64,000 nt of DNA from NCBI GenBank assembly GCA_903871335.1, contig CAIQGE010000033.1:78472-142471 (forward strand). The letters run 5' to 3'. Each line of letters starts with the position of its first letter. The stretch's first letter is position 1. Positions 9,084-17,440 of this stretch are shown here, one piece after another. The position numbers were made by a program, and so were the translations under genes. This DNA is from an uncultured Actinomycetes bacterium (GTDB lineage: Bacteria > Actinomycetota > Acidimicrobiia > Acidimicrobiales > RAAP-2). The notes under the pieces were generated by a model. It did no database searches. It was not told where the DNA came from and worked only from the letters and a program-made list of their open reading frames with translations.

Positions 9084-10129
9084 CAGAGAATGCCTCGAGA
9101 CGCGGCGAGTCGCTCGTTCGCCAGCTGCTCCGCGAAGGTATTCGAAAACGCCATCGTCCCGTCTTGAGAGATCAGCGTGAAGTACAACCATTGTCCCGGC
9201 GGTGGTGACGTAATGGCATCCATAGCGAAACTAGAGACGGCACAAATCGGAGTCGGCGTGAGACCCTTGTAGAGATACGTGTTGTAGCGCGTATCAATCC
9301 GCAACATTGCAGTCGTCACTCGTCCGCCATCTTGACCCAGGGCGTACAGGACCGTTGAGTCCATGCGTAACAGCATGTCTTTGTCCAAGCGGTTCAGGAT
9401 CACCCTGGCAGTTTTCGGCATGTTGACCGGGTAGTAGCCCTCTTTTTCAACGATGGAGGCCGCGATGATCTGTGCGTAGGGGCTGAGCCCGTGCGCGACG
9501 ACGCCCGGCCGTATGCCGGCTGCCGCCGCCTGCCCGACAAACCGGGCTTCCATAGCGGCCACCAGTTCGCTCGGGGTCTCGCCGGGTTTGATGATGTAGT
9601 ACCCCGTACCGAGGAGGCCCTCCATCGGATTCTCGTAGGGATTCGACGAGGACCACACCGGCCGCACTTCTTCCCCTTGGAACCAAGGGTTGCTCGGTGA
9701 CACGTACGCCGCCGAGGTGGCGCGCACGAACGAGTCAGCGAAAGTGCTACCTGCGGCTTGGGCAATCTGACCCTGCAGTTCGTGAAGCGTGAGTCCCGCC
9801 GTGAGATCGATGGCTTCGGCATTGGGAGAGCCATTGAAGACAGATCGCACGGAATCGAAACTCGAGTTCTGCGGAATTTGGAAGAAGCCGGGTGTGAGAA
9901 TCGGTGCTCCGAAGACCATCGTGTCGAGACGAAACGCCAAGGGTGAGCCAATGACCTTGTCGGCGGACAACTGGTTCGCGAGTTGACTGACGCTCTCGCC
10001 CGCACTGACGCGAACAACGACCATGGGTCCTTGACCCGTGAAGGGGTAGGCGTTGGAGATTAGCCACGCGCCCCCCAGCACAATGACGATCCCAGCCAAC
10101 GCCACGACACGACGCCAGGGCTTACGCAT
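9083..10129 (-). CDS. mltG: Endolytic murein transglycosylase MltG
   Basis: About 348 residues. One N-terminal membrane helix (about 9-25) follows a basic start (MRKPWRR), leaving a large extracytoplasmic YceG/MltG domain that cleaves nascent glycan strands and sets their length. The catalytic glutamate is seen in AASIVEKEGYYP (E228 by this start). The usual LEGYLFPDTY region is altered to MEGLLGTGYYII. An ATG at 10141 is an alternative start. It overlaps ruvX by eight bases and aroE by one codon edge, so translation is coupled. Confidence 0.87.
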   Translation of the reverse strand: MRKPWRRVVALAGIVIVLGGAWLISNAYPFTGQGPMVVVRVSAGESVSQLANQLSADKVIGSPLAFRLDTMVFGAPILTPGFFQIPQNSSFDSVRSVFNGSPNAEAIDLTAGLTLHELQGQIAQAAGSTFADSFVRATSAAYVSPSNPWFQGEEVRPVWSSSNPYENPMEGLLGTGYYIIKPGETPSELVAAMEARFVGQAAAAGIRPGVVAHGLSPYAQIIAASIVEKEGYYPVNMPKTARVILNRLDKDMLLRMDSTVLYALGQDGGRVTTAMLRIDTRYNTYLYKGLTPTPICAVSSFAMDAITSPPPGQWLYFTLISQDGTMAFSNTFAEQLANERLAASRGIL

Positions 10130-10541
10130 GAGACGCGTCAATGAAGTGTTGCAGCATGACGACCGCCGCCGCGCTGTCGATAAGTGCCCGTTGCTCCCTG
10201 TCCTTCACGCCCGACTGGTGCAGTTGCCGGCGTGCCGACACAGTCGTGAGTCGCTCATCCCATCGCACGACTTCCACGGGATCCACGCTACTGGCGAGAT
10301 CACGCGCAAAATTGTCGGACAACCGCGTGGACTCAGTCTCCGTGCCGCCCATGGAGATGGGGCGACCCACCACCACCAGTGTGACGCCCTCGTCGGCGAC
10401 CAGTGACGACAAAGTCGCGATCGTCACATCATCGACGGGTACGCACGCTCGGGCCATGGCGAGCGTTCGCCGTGAATCGGAAATGGCGACACCGACCCGA
10501 CGCGTGCCGGGGTCGAGTCCGAGCACCCGACTCACGTTCAA
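10122..10541 (-). CDS. ruvX: Holliday-junction resolvase-like / pre-16S rRNA nuclease YqgF
   Basis: 139 residues, normal for YqgF/RuvX. RNase H-like fold: LGLDPGTRRVGVAISD (D10), VVVGRPISMGG around 56-66, ERLTT around 101 and a closing DSAAAVVMLQHF segment. The family matures the 5' end of 16S rRNA and is linked to alaS across most bacteria, as here, where its ATG overlaps the alaS TGA. It is followed by mltG, also a common neighbour. Confidence 0.9.
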   Translation of the reverse strand: MNVSRVLGLDPGTRRVGVAISDSRRTLAMARACVPVDDVTIATLSSLVADEGVTLVVVGRPISMGGTETESTRLSDNFARDLASSVDPVEVVRWDERLTTVSARRQLHQSGVKDREQRALIDSAAAVVMLQHFIDASHA

Positions 10542-13090
10542 CCCAACGTCGCGCGTGCGGCTTCGAGCGCCGTCGTAATGCCCGCCGCATCGCGACCACC
10601 GGCGAGCGCCAACGTAGGTGATCCGCCACCGCCGCCTTGCACGTGCCGAGCCAAGTCCTTCACGAGGGCCACCGCGTCCTTCTCGCCGTCCGTGGCGACG
10701 ACCAGGGCCACCTTGTCCCCGTCTCGTCCCGCCAGCACCACGACGGGACGGCCGCGACGCTGCAGATCTTGGGCCAGTGTTCGAAGTTGGTCGCCGGCGT
10801 AACCATCGACCTGCGCCACAAGTGCACCGGGCGGATTGGTGTCGAGCTCCGCGGCGATCGTCGCCAATTGGGCTTGGCGTAAGGACGAGATGGTCTTTTC
10901 TAACTCGCGCTGACGTTCAAGAACGCGATCGAGAGAAGGAACGATGTCGTCAGTGGACGTCTTGAGAAGCGAACTCACCTGAGAGAGCAACACCTCCATC
11001 TCGCGACTCCTCGCCAGTGCGCCAAATCCAGTGACGGCCTCGATACGTCGCGTCCCCGAACCGATGCTGGCTTCGCTAACAATTTGCAACTGTCCAATTT
11101 CCCCGAGGCGGTGTACGTGGGTGCCGCCACAAAACTCCAACGAATGACTTCCCGCGCGTACCACTCGAACGCGATCGCCGTACTTGTCGCCAAAGAAGGC
11201 AATAGCGCCCATGGATTCGGCTTCTTGTCGGGTGGCGTTGACCGTATCGACGTCCTCGTCGCCCACGACGTCGTCGTTCACCAGGGTGATGATGGCACCT
11301 CGCTCTTCAGTGGCGAGTCCGTCGCCGTGAGAAAAGTCGAAACGTAAGCGGTCCGGCGCGACGAGCGAACCTTGCTGACGAACGTGATCGCCCAGCACGT
11401 TGCGTAAGGCAGCGTGCAGCAAGTGTGTTGCGGTGTGGTTCCGCCGGATGGCTTCGCGACGATCCGCATCAATAGTCGCTACGGCCGTTTGACCGGCGAC
11501 AATCTCGCCGTGCAGCACACCGCGGTGGACAATCAGCCCGCCGGCAACGTTCTGCGTGTCCTGCACCTCGAGACGCCCAGATTCCGTGACGATGGTCCCC
11601 GTATCCCCGACCTGACCACCCGACTCGGCGTAGAAGGGCGTCGCGTCGAGAAAAACCTCGCTCGCACCGTCCTCGGTCGCCAACACCCCAACGACAGTCG
11701 CTTCGAGGGAATACCGTGATCGCTCACGACCCACGAATTCGCTGGGGCCCGCAGCATCCAAGACCGCACGATACGCACCATCGTCCGCCCGCACGACATT
11801 CTTCGCGGCGTTACGAGCTCGCTCACGCTGTTCGCGCATCGCGTCGTCAAATCCGGCCCGATCAACTCGCAGGCCTTGCTCCTCAGCTATCTCCGAGGTC
11901 AATTCGAAGGGGAATCCGTGCGTGTCGTGCAGTCGAAACACCACGTCACCCGGCAAGAGATCATTGTTGCGCGAGCGCACGTCCGTGGCGGCCTCCGTCA
12001 ACAGGCTCATACCCGTCTTCAGCGTTCGCGAGAAGCCCGCTTCTTCGCGTTCGAGCACCGCTTCGATCAATTCGCGATCCTTCACCAGCACCGGGTACGC
12101 GTCGCCCATCTTTTCGATCGTTGCGGCAACCAGTTCGCCGGTCAGGGAGCGCGTCGAACCCGCTCGACGCGCCGCCAAGATGGCGCGTCGAATAATGCGC
12201 CGAAGCACGTACCCGCGTCCCTCATTCGACGGCAGCACCCCGTCGGCCACCAGCATTGTCATCGCGCGTCCGTGTTCGGCGATTCGGCGAATGGCGATGT
12301 CCGTGGCGTCGTCGTGGCCGAGTGATCGCCCCACGGCGCTCTGCGCCGCATCGAGCAGGGGAACAAAAAGATCAGTCGCAAACACCGACTCAGCCCCGTT
12401 CAGAATCGCCAGTACTCGCTCGAAACCTGATCCGGTATCGATGTTCTTGCGCGGTAATTCAGCCATGGTGCCGTCGGCGCTGCGATTGAACTGCATAAAG
12501 ACCAGATTCCAGAACTCCACGAATCGATCATCACCACCGAAAGCCGGACCACCATCGGCCCCGAACTCCGGACCCTTGTCGTAGAAGATCTCCGAGCTAG
12601 GGCCGCACGGCCCCGTGTCCCCCATGCCCCAGAAATTGTCCTCGTCCAAACGCTGAATGCGATCCGGACGCATGGAGGTCAATTCCGGCCACAACCGGGC
12701 GGCGTCATCGTCGCTGGTGTGAACCGTGACCCACAGGCGGTCGGGATCCATACCAAAACCTTCGGTGATCAGGCTCCAGGCGTACTCAATGGCGCCAGCC
12801 TTGAAATAGTCACCAAACGAGAAATTGCCCAACATTTCGAAAAAAGTCAGGTGACGTTGCGTCGTACCAATGATGTCGATGTCAGGAACACGGAAGCACT
12901 TTTGAATCGACGCCGCGCGAGAAAACGGGGCCGTCTCATCTCCCACGAAGTAGGGCTTAAAGGGCACCATGCCGGCAACCGTGAACAACAAAGTGGGGTC
13001 ATTGGCGATCAACGACGCCGACGGCACGATGGTGTGCTGGCGCGATGCGAAATGATCGAGGAAAATCGAACGAAGTTGGGCGGCTTCCAC
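10538..13090 (-). CDS. alaS: Alanyl-tRNA synthetase
   Basis: 850 residues, class II synthetase with catalytic, tRNA-recognition, editing and C-Ala domains in order. Motif 1 region FLDHFASRQHTIVPSASL (10-27); editing-site zinc ligands in RNHTATHLLH and in FCGGTHVHRLG; glycine-rich C-Ala stretch GGGGGSPTLALAGG near the end. The GTG start at 13090 is preceded by a -10 box at the leaderless spacing, located over the 3' end of rarA. It leads the coupled group alaS-ruvX-mltG-aroE-rodA. Confidence 0.96.
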   Translation of the reverse strand: MEAAQLRSIFLDHFASRQHTIVPSASLIANDPTLLFTVAGMVPFKPYFVGDETAPFSRAASIQKCFRVPDIDIIGTTQRHLTFFEMLGNFSFGDYFKAGAIEYAWSLITEGFGMDPDRLWVTVHTSDDDAARLWPELTSMRPDRIQRLDEDNFWGMGDTGPCGPSSEIFYDKGPEFGADGGPAFGGDDRFVEFWNLVFMQFNRSADGTMAELPRKNIDTGSGFERVLAILNGAESVFATDLFVPLLDAAQSAVGRSLGHDDATDIAIRRIAEHGRAMTMLVADGVLPSNEGRGYVLRRIIRRAILAARRAGSTRSLTGELVAATIEKMGDAYPVLVKDRELIEAVLEREEAGFSRTLKTGMSLLTEAATDVRSRNNDLLPGDVVFRLHDTHGFPFELTSEIAEEQGLRVDRAGFDDAMREQRERARNAAKNVVRADDGAYRAVLDAAGPSEFVGRERSRYSLEATVVGVLATEDGASEVFLDATPFYAESGGQVGDTGTIVTESGRLEVQDTQNVAGGLIVHRGVLHGEIVAGQTAVATIDADRREAIRRNHTATHLLHAALRNVLGDHVRQQGSLVAPDRLRFDFSHGDGLATEERGAIITLVNDDVVGDEDVDTVNATRQEAESMGAIAFFGDKYGDRVRVVRAGSHSLEFCGGTHVHRLGEIGQLQIVSEASIGSGTRRIEAVTGFGALARSREMEVLLSQVSSLLKTSTDDIVPSLDRVLERQRELEKTISSLRQAQLATIAAELDTNPPGALVAQVDGYAGDQLRTLAQDLQRRGRPVVVLAGRDGDKVALVVATDGEKDAVALVKDLARHVQGGGGGSPTLALAGGRDAAGITTALEAARATLG

Positions 13091-13094
13091 GGAT

Positions 13095-14381
13095 CTACTC
13101 TACCGGCGACCCTTGATTCCCTTGGGGGCTCTCGGCTCGTCGCTCGCGCCAGACGTGCGCCATGACGGCTTCACGACCGTGATCAGTGGGCTCGTAGTAG
13201 GGCAAGCCCGTGGCGTCGTCGGGAAGATATTGCTGCTCCACCCACCCCGAGGGATAGTCGTGAGGGTACTGATACCCAACACCGTGACCGAGTGCCGAGG
13301 CCGAGGCGTAGTGCGCGTCACGCACGGGAGCGGGCACGTGAAGTGATGTTCCGTTCCGCAGGGCTTCGCTCGCGCGACCGAGGGCGATCGTGACGCTGTT
13401 GGACTTCTCCATCAAGCACAGCGCGATCGTCGCGTGCGCGAGCGTCAGGCGCCCTTCCGGAAGGCCCACGAATTCCACCGCGCGAGCGGCGCTCTCGGCG
13501 AGCACCAGTCCCATGGGGTCAGCCAGCCCGATGTCTTCGCTGGCCAGAATCACGAGTCGTCGGGCGATGAAACGCGCCGACTCTCCAGCGTCCAACAGTG
13601 CGTTCAGCCACAAGATTGCCGCGTCCGGATCGGAGCCCCGCACCGATTTGATGAACGCGCTGATCTGGTCGTAGTGAGAATCCGCCGACTGATGATGCAC
13701 TCGCCCGTCGCGAGCCGCCGCGACGTCGGCCACGCTCACTACTCGAGGTTCTCTCGTGCCCACCAGAGCGAATGCCACATCCAACGTCGTCAGTGCCGAG
13801 CGACCATCGCCGTCGGCTGTTGCGACGAGCGCATGCATAGCGTCGGGCTCAACCGACCCCCCTCGGGCGGTCGCGCCGCGCTCCAACAAGGTCCGAATCG
13901 CCTCGTCGGCGAGCGGTCGTACGCGCCACTGTGTCGTTCTCGAAATGAGGGCCGCATTGACTTCGAAGTAGGGATTCTCCGTCGTGGCGCCAATGAGAAC
14001 AATCTCACCGGACTCCGTAACGGGCAGCAACAAGTCCTGTTGTGACTTGTTGAAACGGTGGACCTCGTCAATAAACAAAACGGTTCGCACACCACGCTCG
14101 CCAAGACGCGACTGTGCGCGAGCGATCACGTCGCGCAGATCCTTCACACCACTCGACACGGCGGAGATTGTCTCCACGGCAAATCCAGCGGTCTCGGACA
14201 GGATGCGAGCCAGCGTCGTCTTACCGGTGCCGGCCGGTCCCCAGAAGATCATGGACCGAAGTTGTCCGGACTCGGCCATCTTCCGTAGCGGACCGTCGGG
14301 GCCCACCAGATGGTCCTGACCCACCACGTCGTCGATCGTCCGCGGCCTAATCAATTCAGCCAGCGGAGCCACCTGGGCCAA
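13095..14381 (-). CDS. rarA: Replication-associated recombination protein A (RarA/MgsA AAA+ ATPase)
   Basis: An AAA+ ATPase related to clamp loaders and RuvB that acts at stalled forks. Walker A GPAGTGKTT (48-56), Walker B VLFIDEVHRF (about 101-110), sensor GATTENPYFEVN, and the C-terminal YPHDYPSGWVEQQYLPD tail are diagnostic. The first conventional start is a TTG at 14381, but the frame stays open and family-like for 11 codons upstream (LFDEAAASR), back to an ACG at 14412-14414 just after the aspS stop. The true start is probably upstream of the TTG. It lies four bases beyond alaS. Confidence 0.9.
   Translation of the reverse strand: MAQVAPLAELIRPRTIDDVVGQDHLVGPDGPLRKMAESGQLRSMIFWGPAGTGKTTLARILSETAGFAVETISAVSSGVKDLRDVIARAQSRLGERGVRTVLFIDEVHRFNKSQQDLLLPVTESGEIVLIGATTENPYFEVNAALISRTTQWRVRPLADEAIRTLLERGATARGGSVEPDAMHALVATADGDGRSALTTLDVAFALVGTREPRVVSVADVAAARDGRVHHQSADSHYDQISAFIKSVRGSDPDAAILWLNALLDAGESARFIARRLVILASEDIGLADPMGLVLAESAARAVEFVGLPEGRLTLAHATIALCLMEKSNSVTIALGRASEALRNGTSLHVPAPVRDAHYASASALGHGVGYQYPHDYPSGWVEQQYLPDDATGLPYYEPTDHGREAVMAHVWRERRAESPQGNQGSPVE
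13097..13102 (-). promoter_or_regulatory. -10 box of alaS, leaderless
   Basis: TAGAGT with six bases to the GTG at 13090. It overlaps the last codons of rarA, whose TAG stop shares its terminal base. Confidence 0.55.
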
Positions 14382-14417
14382 ACGCGAGGCGGCGGCTTCG
14401 TCAAAGAGTGACGTAGC

Positions 14418-16163
14418 TCACGCCCCCTTCACGGGCTTGAGGTGGAGTTCCTTGAGCTGCTTATCGGGGATGGATTTTGGTGCGCCGGTCATCAGGTCCG
14501 CTCCCGACTGCGTCTTCGGGAAGGCGATGACTTCACGGATGTTCTCTTCGCCCGCAAAGATGGCCACGAGGCGGTCGATGCCGAAGGCAAACCCCGCGTG
14601 CGGTGGCGCCCCGTACTTAAAGGCACCCAACAAGAATCCGAAACGATTCTCCGCCTCCTCGGGCGTGATGCCGAGAGTGGCGAAGACCTGGGACTGAATA
14701 TCGGCGCGATGGATACGAACGGATCCACTCCCGAGCTCCCAGCCGTTCAGCACGAGGTCGTAGGCCTGCGATCGCACGGCCAACGGATCGGTGGCCATCA
14801 GTTCAATGTCGTCCGGATGTGGCATCGTGAACGGGTGGTGTGCCGCCACGGGGTTTCCGTCGTCATCCAGACCTTCGTACATTGGAAATTCGGTGACCCA
14901 CACGTAACGGTGGGGTCCTTGACTCACCGGCGGCGAACCCAATTCCACTCGCAGAGCGCCGAGAACCTTGCACGCGAGGAGGTAGTCATCAGCGACAATC
15001 AAGACCAAATCGCCCGGCTGCGCGTCATCGACTCGTCGAATCGCGTCTCGTTCGTGATCGGACAAGAAACGGTCCAGGGGTGAGTCCACGCCGTCGGCGG
15101 TAATGCGGAACCACGCGAGACCCTTGGCGCCCAGACCCTTGGCTCGATCCGTCAAAGCGTCGAGACGGCTGCGCGTAAATTCGGCGCCCTGAGGCACACG
15201 CATGGCCTTGATGGTTGGTGCGCTGAACGCCTTGACCTCGGTGCCGACGAACACATCCGACAAATCCTGCAGGGTCATACCGAAACGCAAGTCCGGCTTA
15301 TCGACACCGTAGCGATTCATCGCTTCGGCCCAGGTCATCGTGTCGATCGTGGACGGTCGCTCCCCCGTCGCTACTTCGGCGGCGTCGAGAACAGCCTGCG
15401 ACACGAACTCCAGAATGTCGATTTGGCTCACGAAACTCGCCTCTAAGTCGAGCTGCGTGAACTCAAATTGGCGATCGGCGCGAAGATCCTCGTCCCGCAT
15501 GCAACGGGCGATTTGGTAGTAGCGATCAAAACCACCCACCATCAAGAGCTGCTTGGCGATCTGCGGGCTCTGGGGGAGGACGTAGAACTCGCCGTGATGC
15601 AGGCGGGACGGGACGACAAACTCACGTGAACCCTCGGGCGTGGGCGCCCACAACAATGGCGTTTCAACTTCACAGAAACCTTGGCGATCCATTGCTGCGC
15701 GTAAGGCCGCATTGACTTTGGCACGAAGCCGGAGGTTCTTCTGCATCTGCTCACGCCGCAGGTCCAAATACCGGTGACGGAGTCGCACCTGCTCGTCAAT
15801 GTCGACACGATCGTCCAGCTGGAATGGCGGCGCTTCCGCGGTGGCGAGGATCTCCACCATGCACTCGGTTAACTCCACTTCGCCGGTCGTCAACTTGTCG
15901 TTGACCGTGCCCTCGGGACGGCGCGATACGGTTCCCGTCACGCGCACGACGTACTCGTTGCGCACGTCCACCGTGCCGTCAACGACCGCTTGGATGACCC
16001 CGGATCGGTCGCGAATATCGATGAACGCGAGGTGTTCGCCGTGTTCACGACGTTTCGCTACCCAGCCGCAGACGGCGAGCCGTTGTCCCACGTGCGCCAC
16101 CGACACCGATGCACACAGTGAGTCGCGAAGGCTCGTGGCTTCGTAATTGGTCGACATAGTCAC
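14418..16163 (-). CDS. aspS: Aspartyl-tRNA synthetase (bacterial type, with GAD domain)
   Basis: 581 residues, the length of bacterial AspRS with the inserted GAD domain. N-terminal OB fold begins LRDSLCASVSVAHVGQRL; motif 2 region ARCMRDEDLRADRQFEFTQLD; motif 3 GFAFGIDRLVAIFAGEENIREVIAFPKTQ. Catalyses Asp-tRNA formation; whether it also charges tRNA-Asn depends on asnS or gatCAB elsewhere. The GTG at 16163 overlaps the hisS stop; the ATG two codons on (16157) is an equal candidate. It directly follows hisS, a common pairing. Confidence 0.95.
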   Translation of the reverse strand: MTMSTNYEATSLRDSLCASVSVAHVGQRLAVCGWVAKRREHGEHLAFIDIRDRSGVIQAVVDGTVDVRNEYVVRVTGTVSRRPEGTVNDKLTTGEVELTECMVEILATAEAPPFQLDDRVDIDEQVRLRHRYLDLRREQMQKNLRLRAKVNAALRAAMDRQGFCEVETPLLWAPTPEGSREFVVPSRLHHGEFYVLPQSPQIAKQLLMVGGFDRYYQIARCMRDEDLRADRQFEFTQLDLEASFVSQIDILEFVSQAVLDAAEVATGERPSTIDTMTWAEAMNRYGVDKPDLRFGMTLQDLSDVFVGTEVKAFSAPTIKAMRVPQGAEFTRSRLDALTDRAKGLGAKGLAWFRITADGVDSPLDRFLSDHERDAIRRVDDAQPGDLVLIVADDYLLACKVLGALRVELGSPPVSQGPHRYVWVTEFPMYEGLDDDGNPVAAHHPFTMPHPDDIELMATDPLAVRSQAYDLVLNGWELGSGSVRIHRADIQSQVFATLGITPEEAENRFGFLLGAFKYGAPPHAGFAFGIDRLVAIFAGEENIREVIAFPKTQSGADLMTGAPKSIPDKQLKELHLKPVKGA

Positions 16164-17440
16164 TTCGCCTTGTTCGTGTAGTCCTGAACCGACGCCACGA
16201 CGTCGGCGAGCGTCACGGACTGCTGACGATCGGCAACGTCGCTGTTGCGCAGGTCCCTTATCGTAACCGTGCCGGACTCGCGCTCTGAAGGTCCCACCAG
16301 CAGTGCCACGGCGGCACCGGAACGATCAGCCCGCTTCATCTGGGACTTCATGGAACGTTGGTCGTACGAACGGTCGACCGAGAGGCCCGCGGCCCGCAAG
16401 CGTTCCACCAGTTCCAGGGCCACGGCTCCCCCCGTGGTGTCGACCACGAAAGCATCCAGTCCCTTGGACGTGAGCACCACCTTTTCGGCCTCCAGCGCCA
16501 ATAGGAGTCGCTCGATACCGCTGCCAAATCCAATACCACTCGTGGGTTCGCCTCCCAATTGTTCGGCCAACTTGTCGTAACGCCCACCGCCACCAACGGC
16601 ATTTTGAGCGCTACCGAGCGCTTCGGCCACGAACTCAAAGGTCGTTCTCGTGTAGTAGTCGAAGCCCCGCACCAATCGTGGATTCGCGAGCCACGGGATC
16701 CCGATGGTGTCCAGTCCGGAGGTCACTGTCGCGAAGTGCTCACGACAGTCCTCACAGAGGAAGTCCACCAACATCGGTCCGGCGTCGGTCACCGCGACGC
16801 ACGGTTCTTTCTTGCAGTCCAGTACACGCAGAGGATTACGCGACCACCCGTCGCGGTGCTCGTCGCACAACGATCCGCTGTGTTCGCTGAGGTGCGCGGA
16901 GAGCTGGGTGAGATACATCGCTCGGCACTCGGCGTGTCCCATGGAATTGATGTGCAAGCGAACCTGGCGAAGACCGAGGTGCTCATAGAAACGCCACGCG
17001 AGCGCGATGACCTCGACGTCGAGGTAGGGATCGTCCGTGCCGAGCGCTTCAACACCCAACTGATGGTGCTGGCGATAGCGACCGGCCTGGGGTCGTTCGT
17101 AACGGAACGCGGGCGTGATGTACCAGACCTTCCACGGGGTGGTCGGGTGGTGCTGGACGAACGCGCGAACGATGGACGCCGTACCCTCAGGTCGAAGGGC
17201 GTAGGTCCGCCCACCACGATCCTCGAAGACGTACATCTCCTTGCGCGCGACGTCGCTGTCTTCACCAATCCCGCGGTTAAAGACACCCACGTCCTCGAAG
17301 AGCGGCGTCAGCGCGAGACCGAATCCGTACCGTTGGGCCCACGTGGCAAAGGTCGCCACCAACGTCGCGAAGTGCTCGGACTCACCGGGCAGAATGTCGC
17401 GCGTGCCAATGGGTGCATTGATGGGGGTGGGGTCACTCAC
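16160..17440 (-). CDS. hisS: Histidyl-tRNA synthetase
   Basis: 426 residues, class II. Motif 2 RPEGTASIVRAF (80-91), FRYERPQAGRYRQHHQLGVE, the histidine loop LVRGFDYYTRTTFEF and a motif 3 of GIGFGSGIERLLL are all present; the C-terminal anticodon domain follows. The ATG overlaps the rel stop as ATGA and the stop overlaps aspS, so rel-hisS-aspS are coupled. Confidence 0.95.
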   Translation of the reverse strand: MSDPTPINAPIGTRDILPGESEHFATLVATFATWAQRYGFGLALTPLFEDVGVFNRGIGEDSDVARKEMYVFEDRGGRTYALRPEGTASIVRAFVQHHPTTPWKVWYITPAFRYERPQAGRYRQHHQLGVEALGTDDPYLDVEVIALAWRFYEHLGLRQVRLHINSMGHAECRAMYLTQLSAHLSEHSGSLCDEHRDGWSRNPLRVLDCKKEPCVAVTDAGPMLVDFLCEDCREHFATVTSGLDTIGIPWLANPRLVRGFDYYTRTTFEFVAEALGSAQNAVGGGGRYDKLAEQLGGEPTSGIGFGSGIERLLLALEAEKVVLTSKGLDAFVVDTTGGAVALELVERLRAAGLSVDRSYDQRSMKSQMKRADRSGAAVALLVGPSERESGTVTIRDLRNSDVADRQQSVTLADVVASVQDYTNKAK

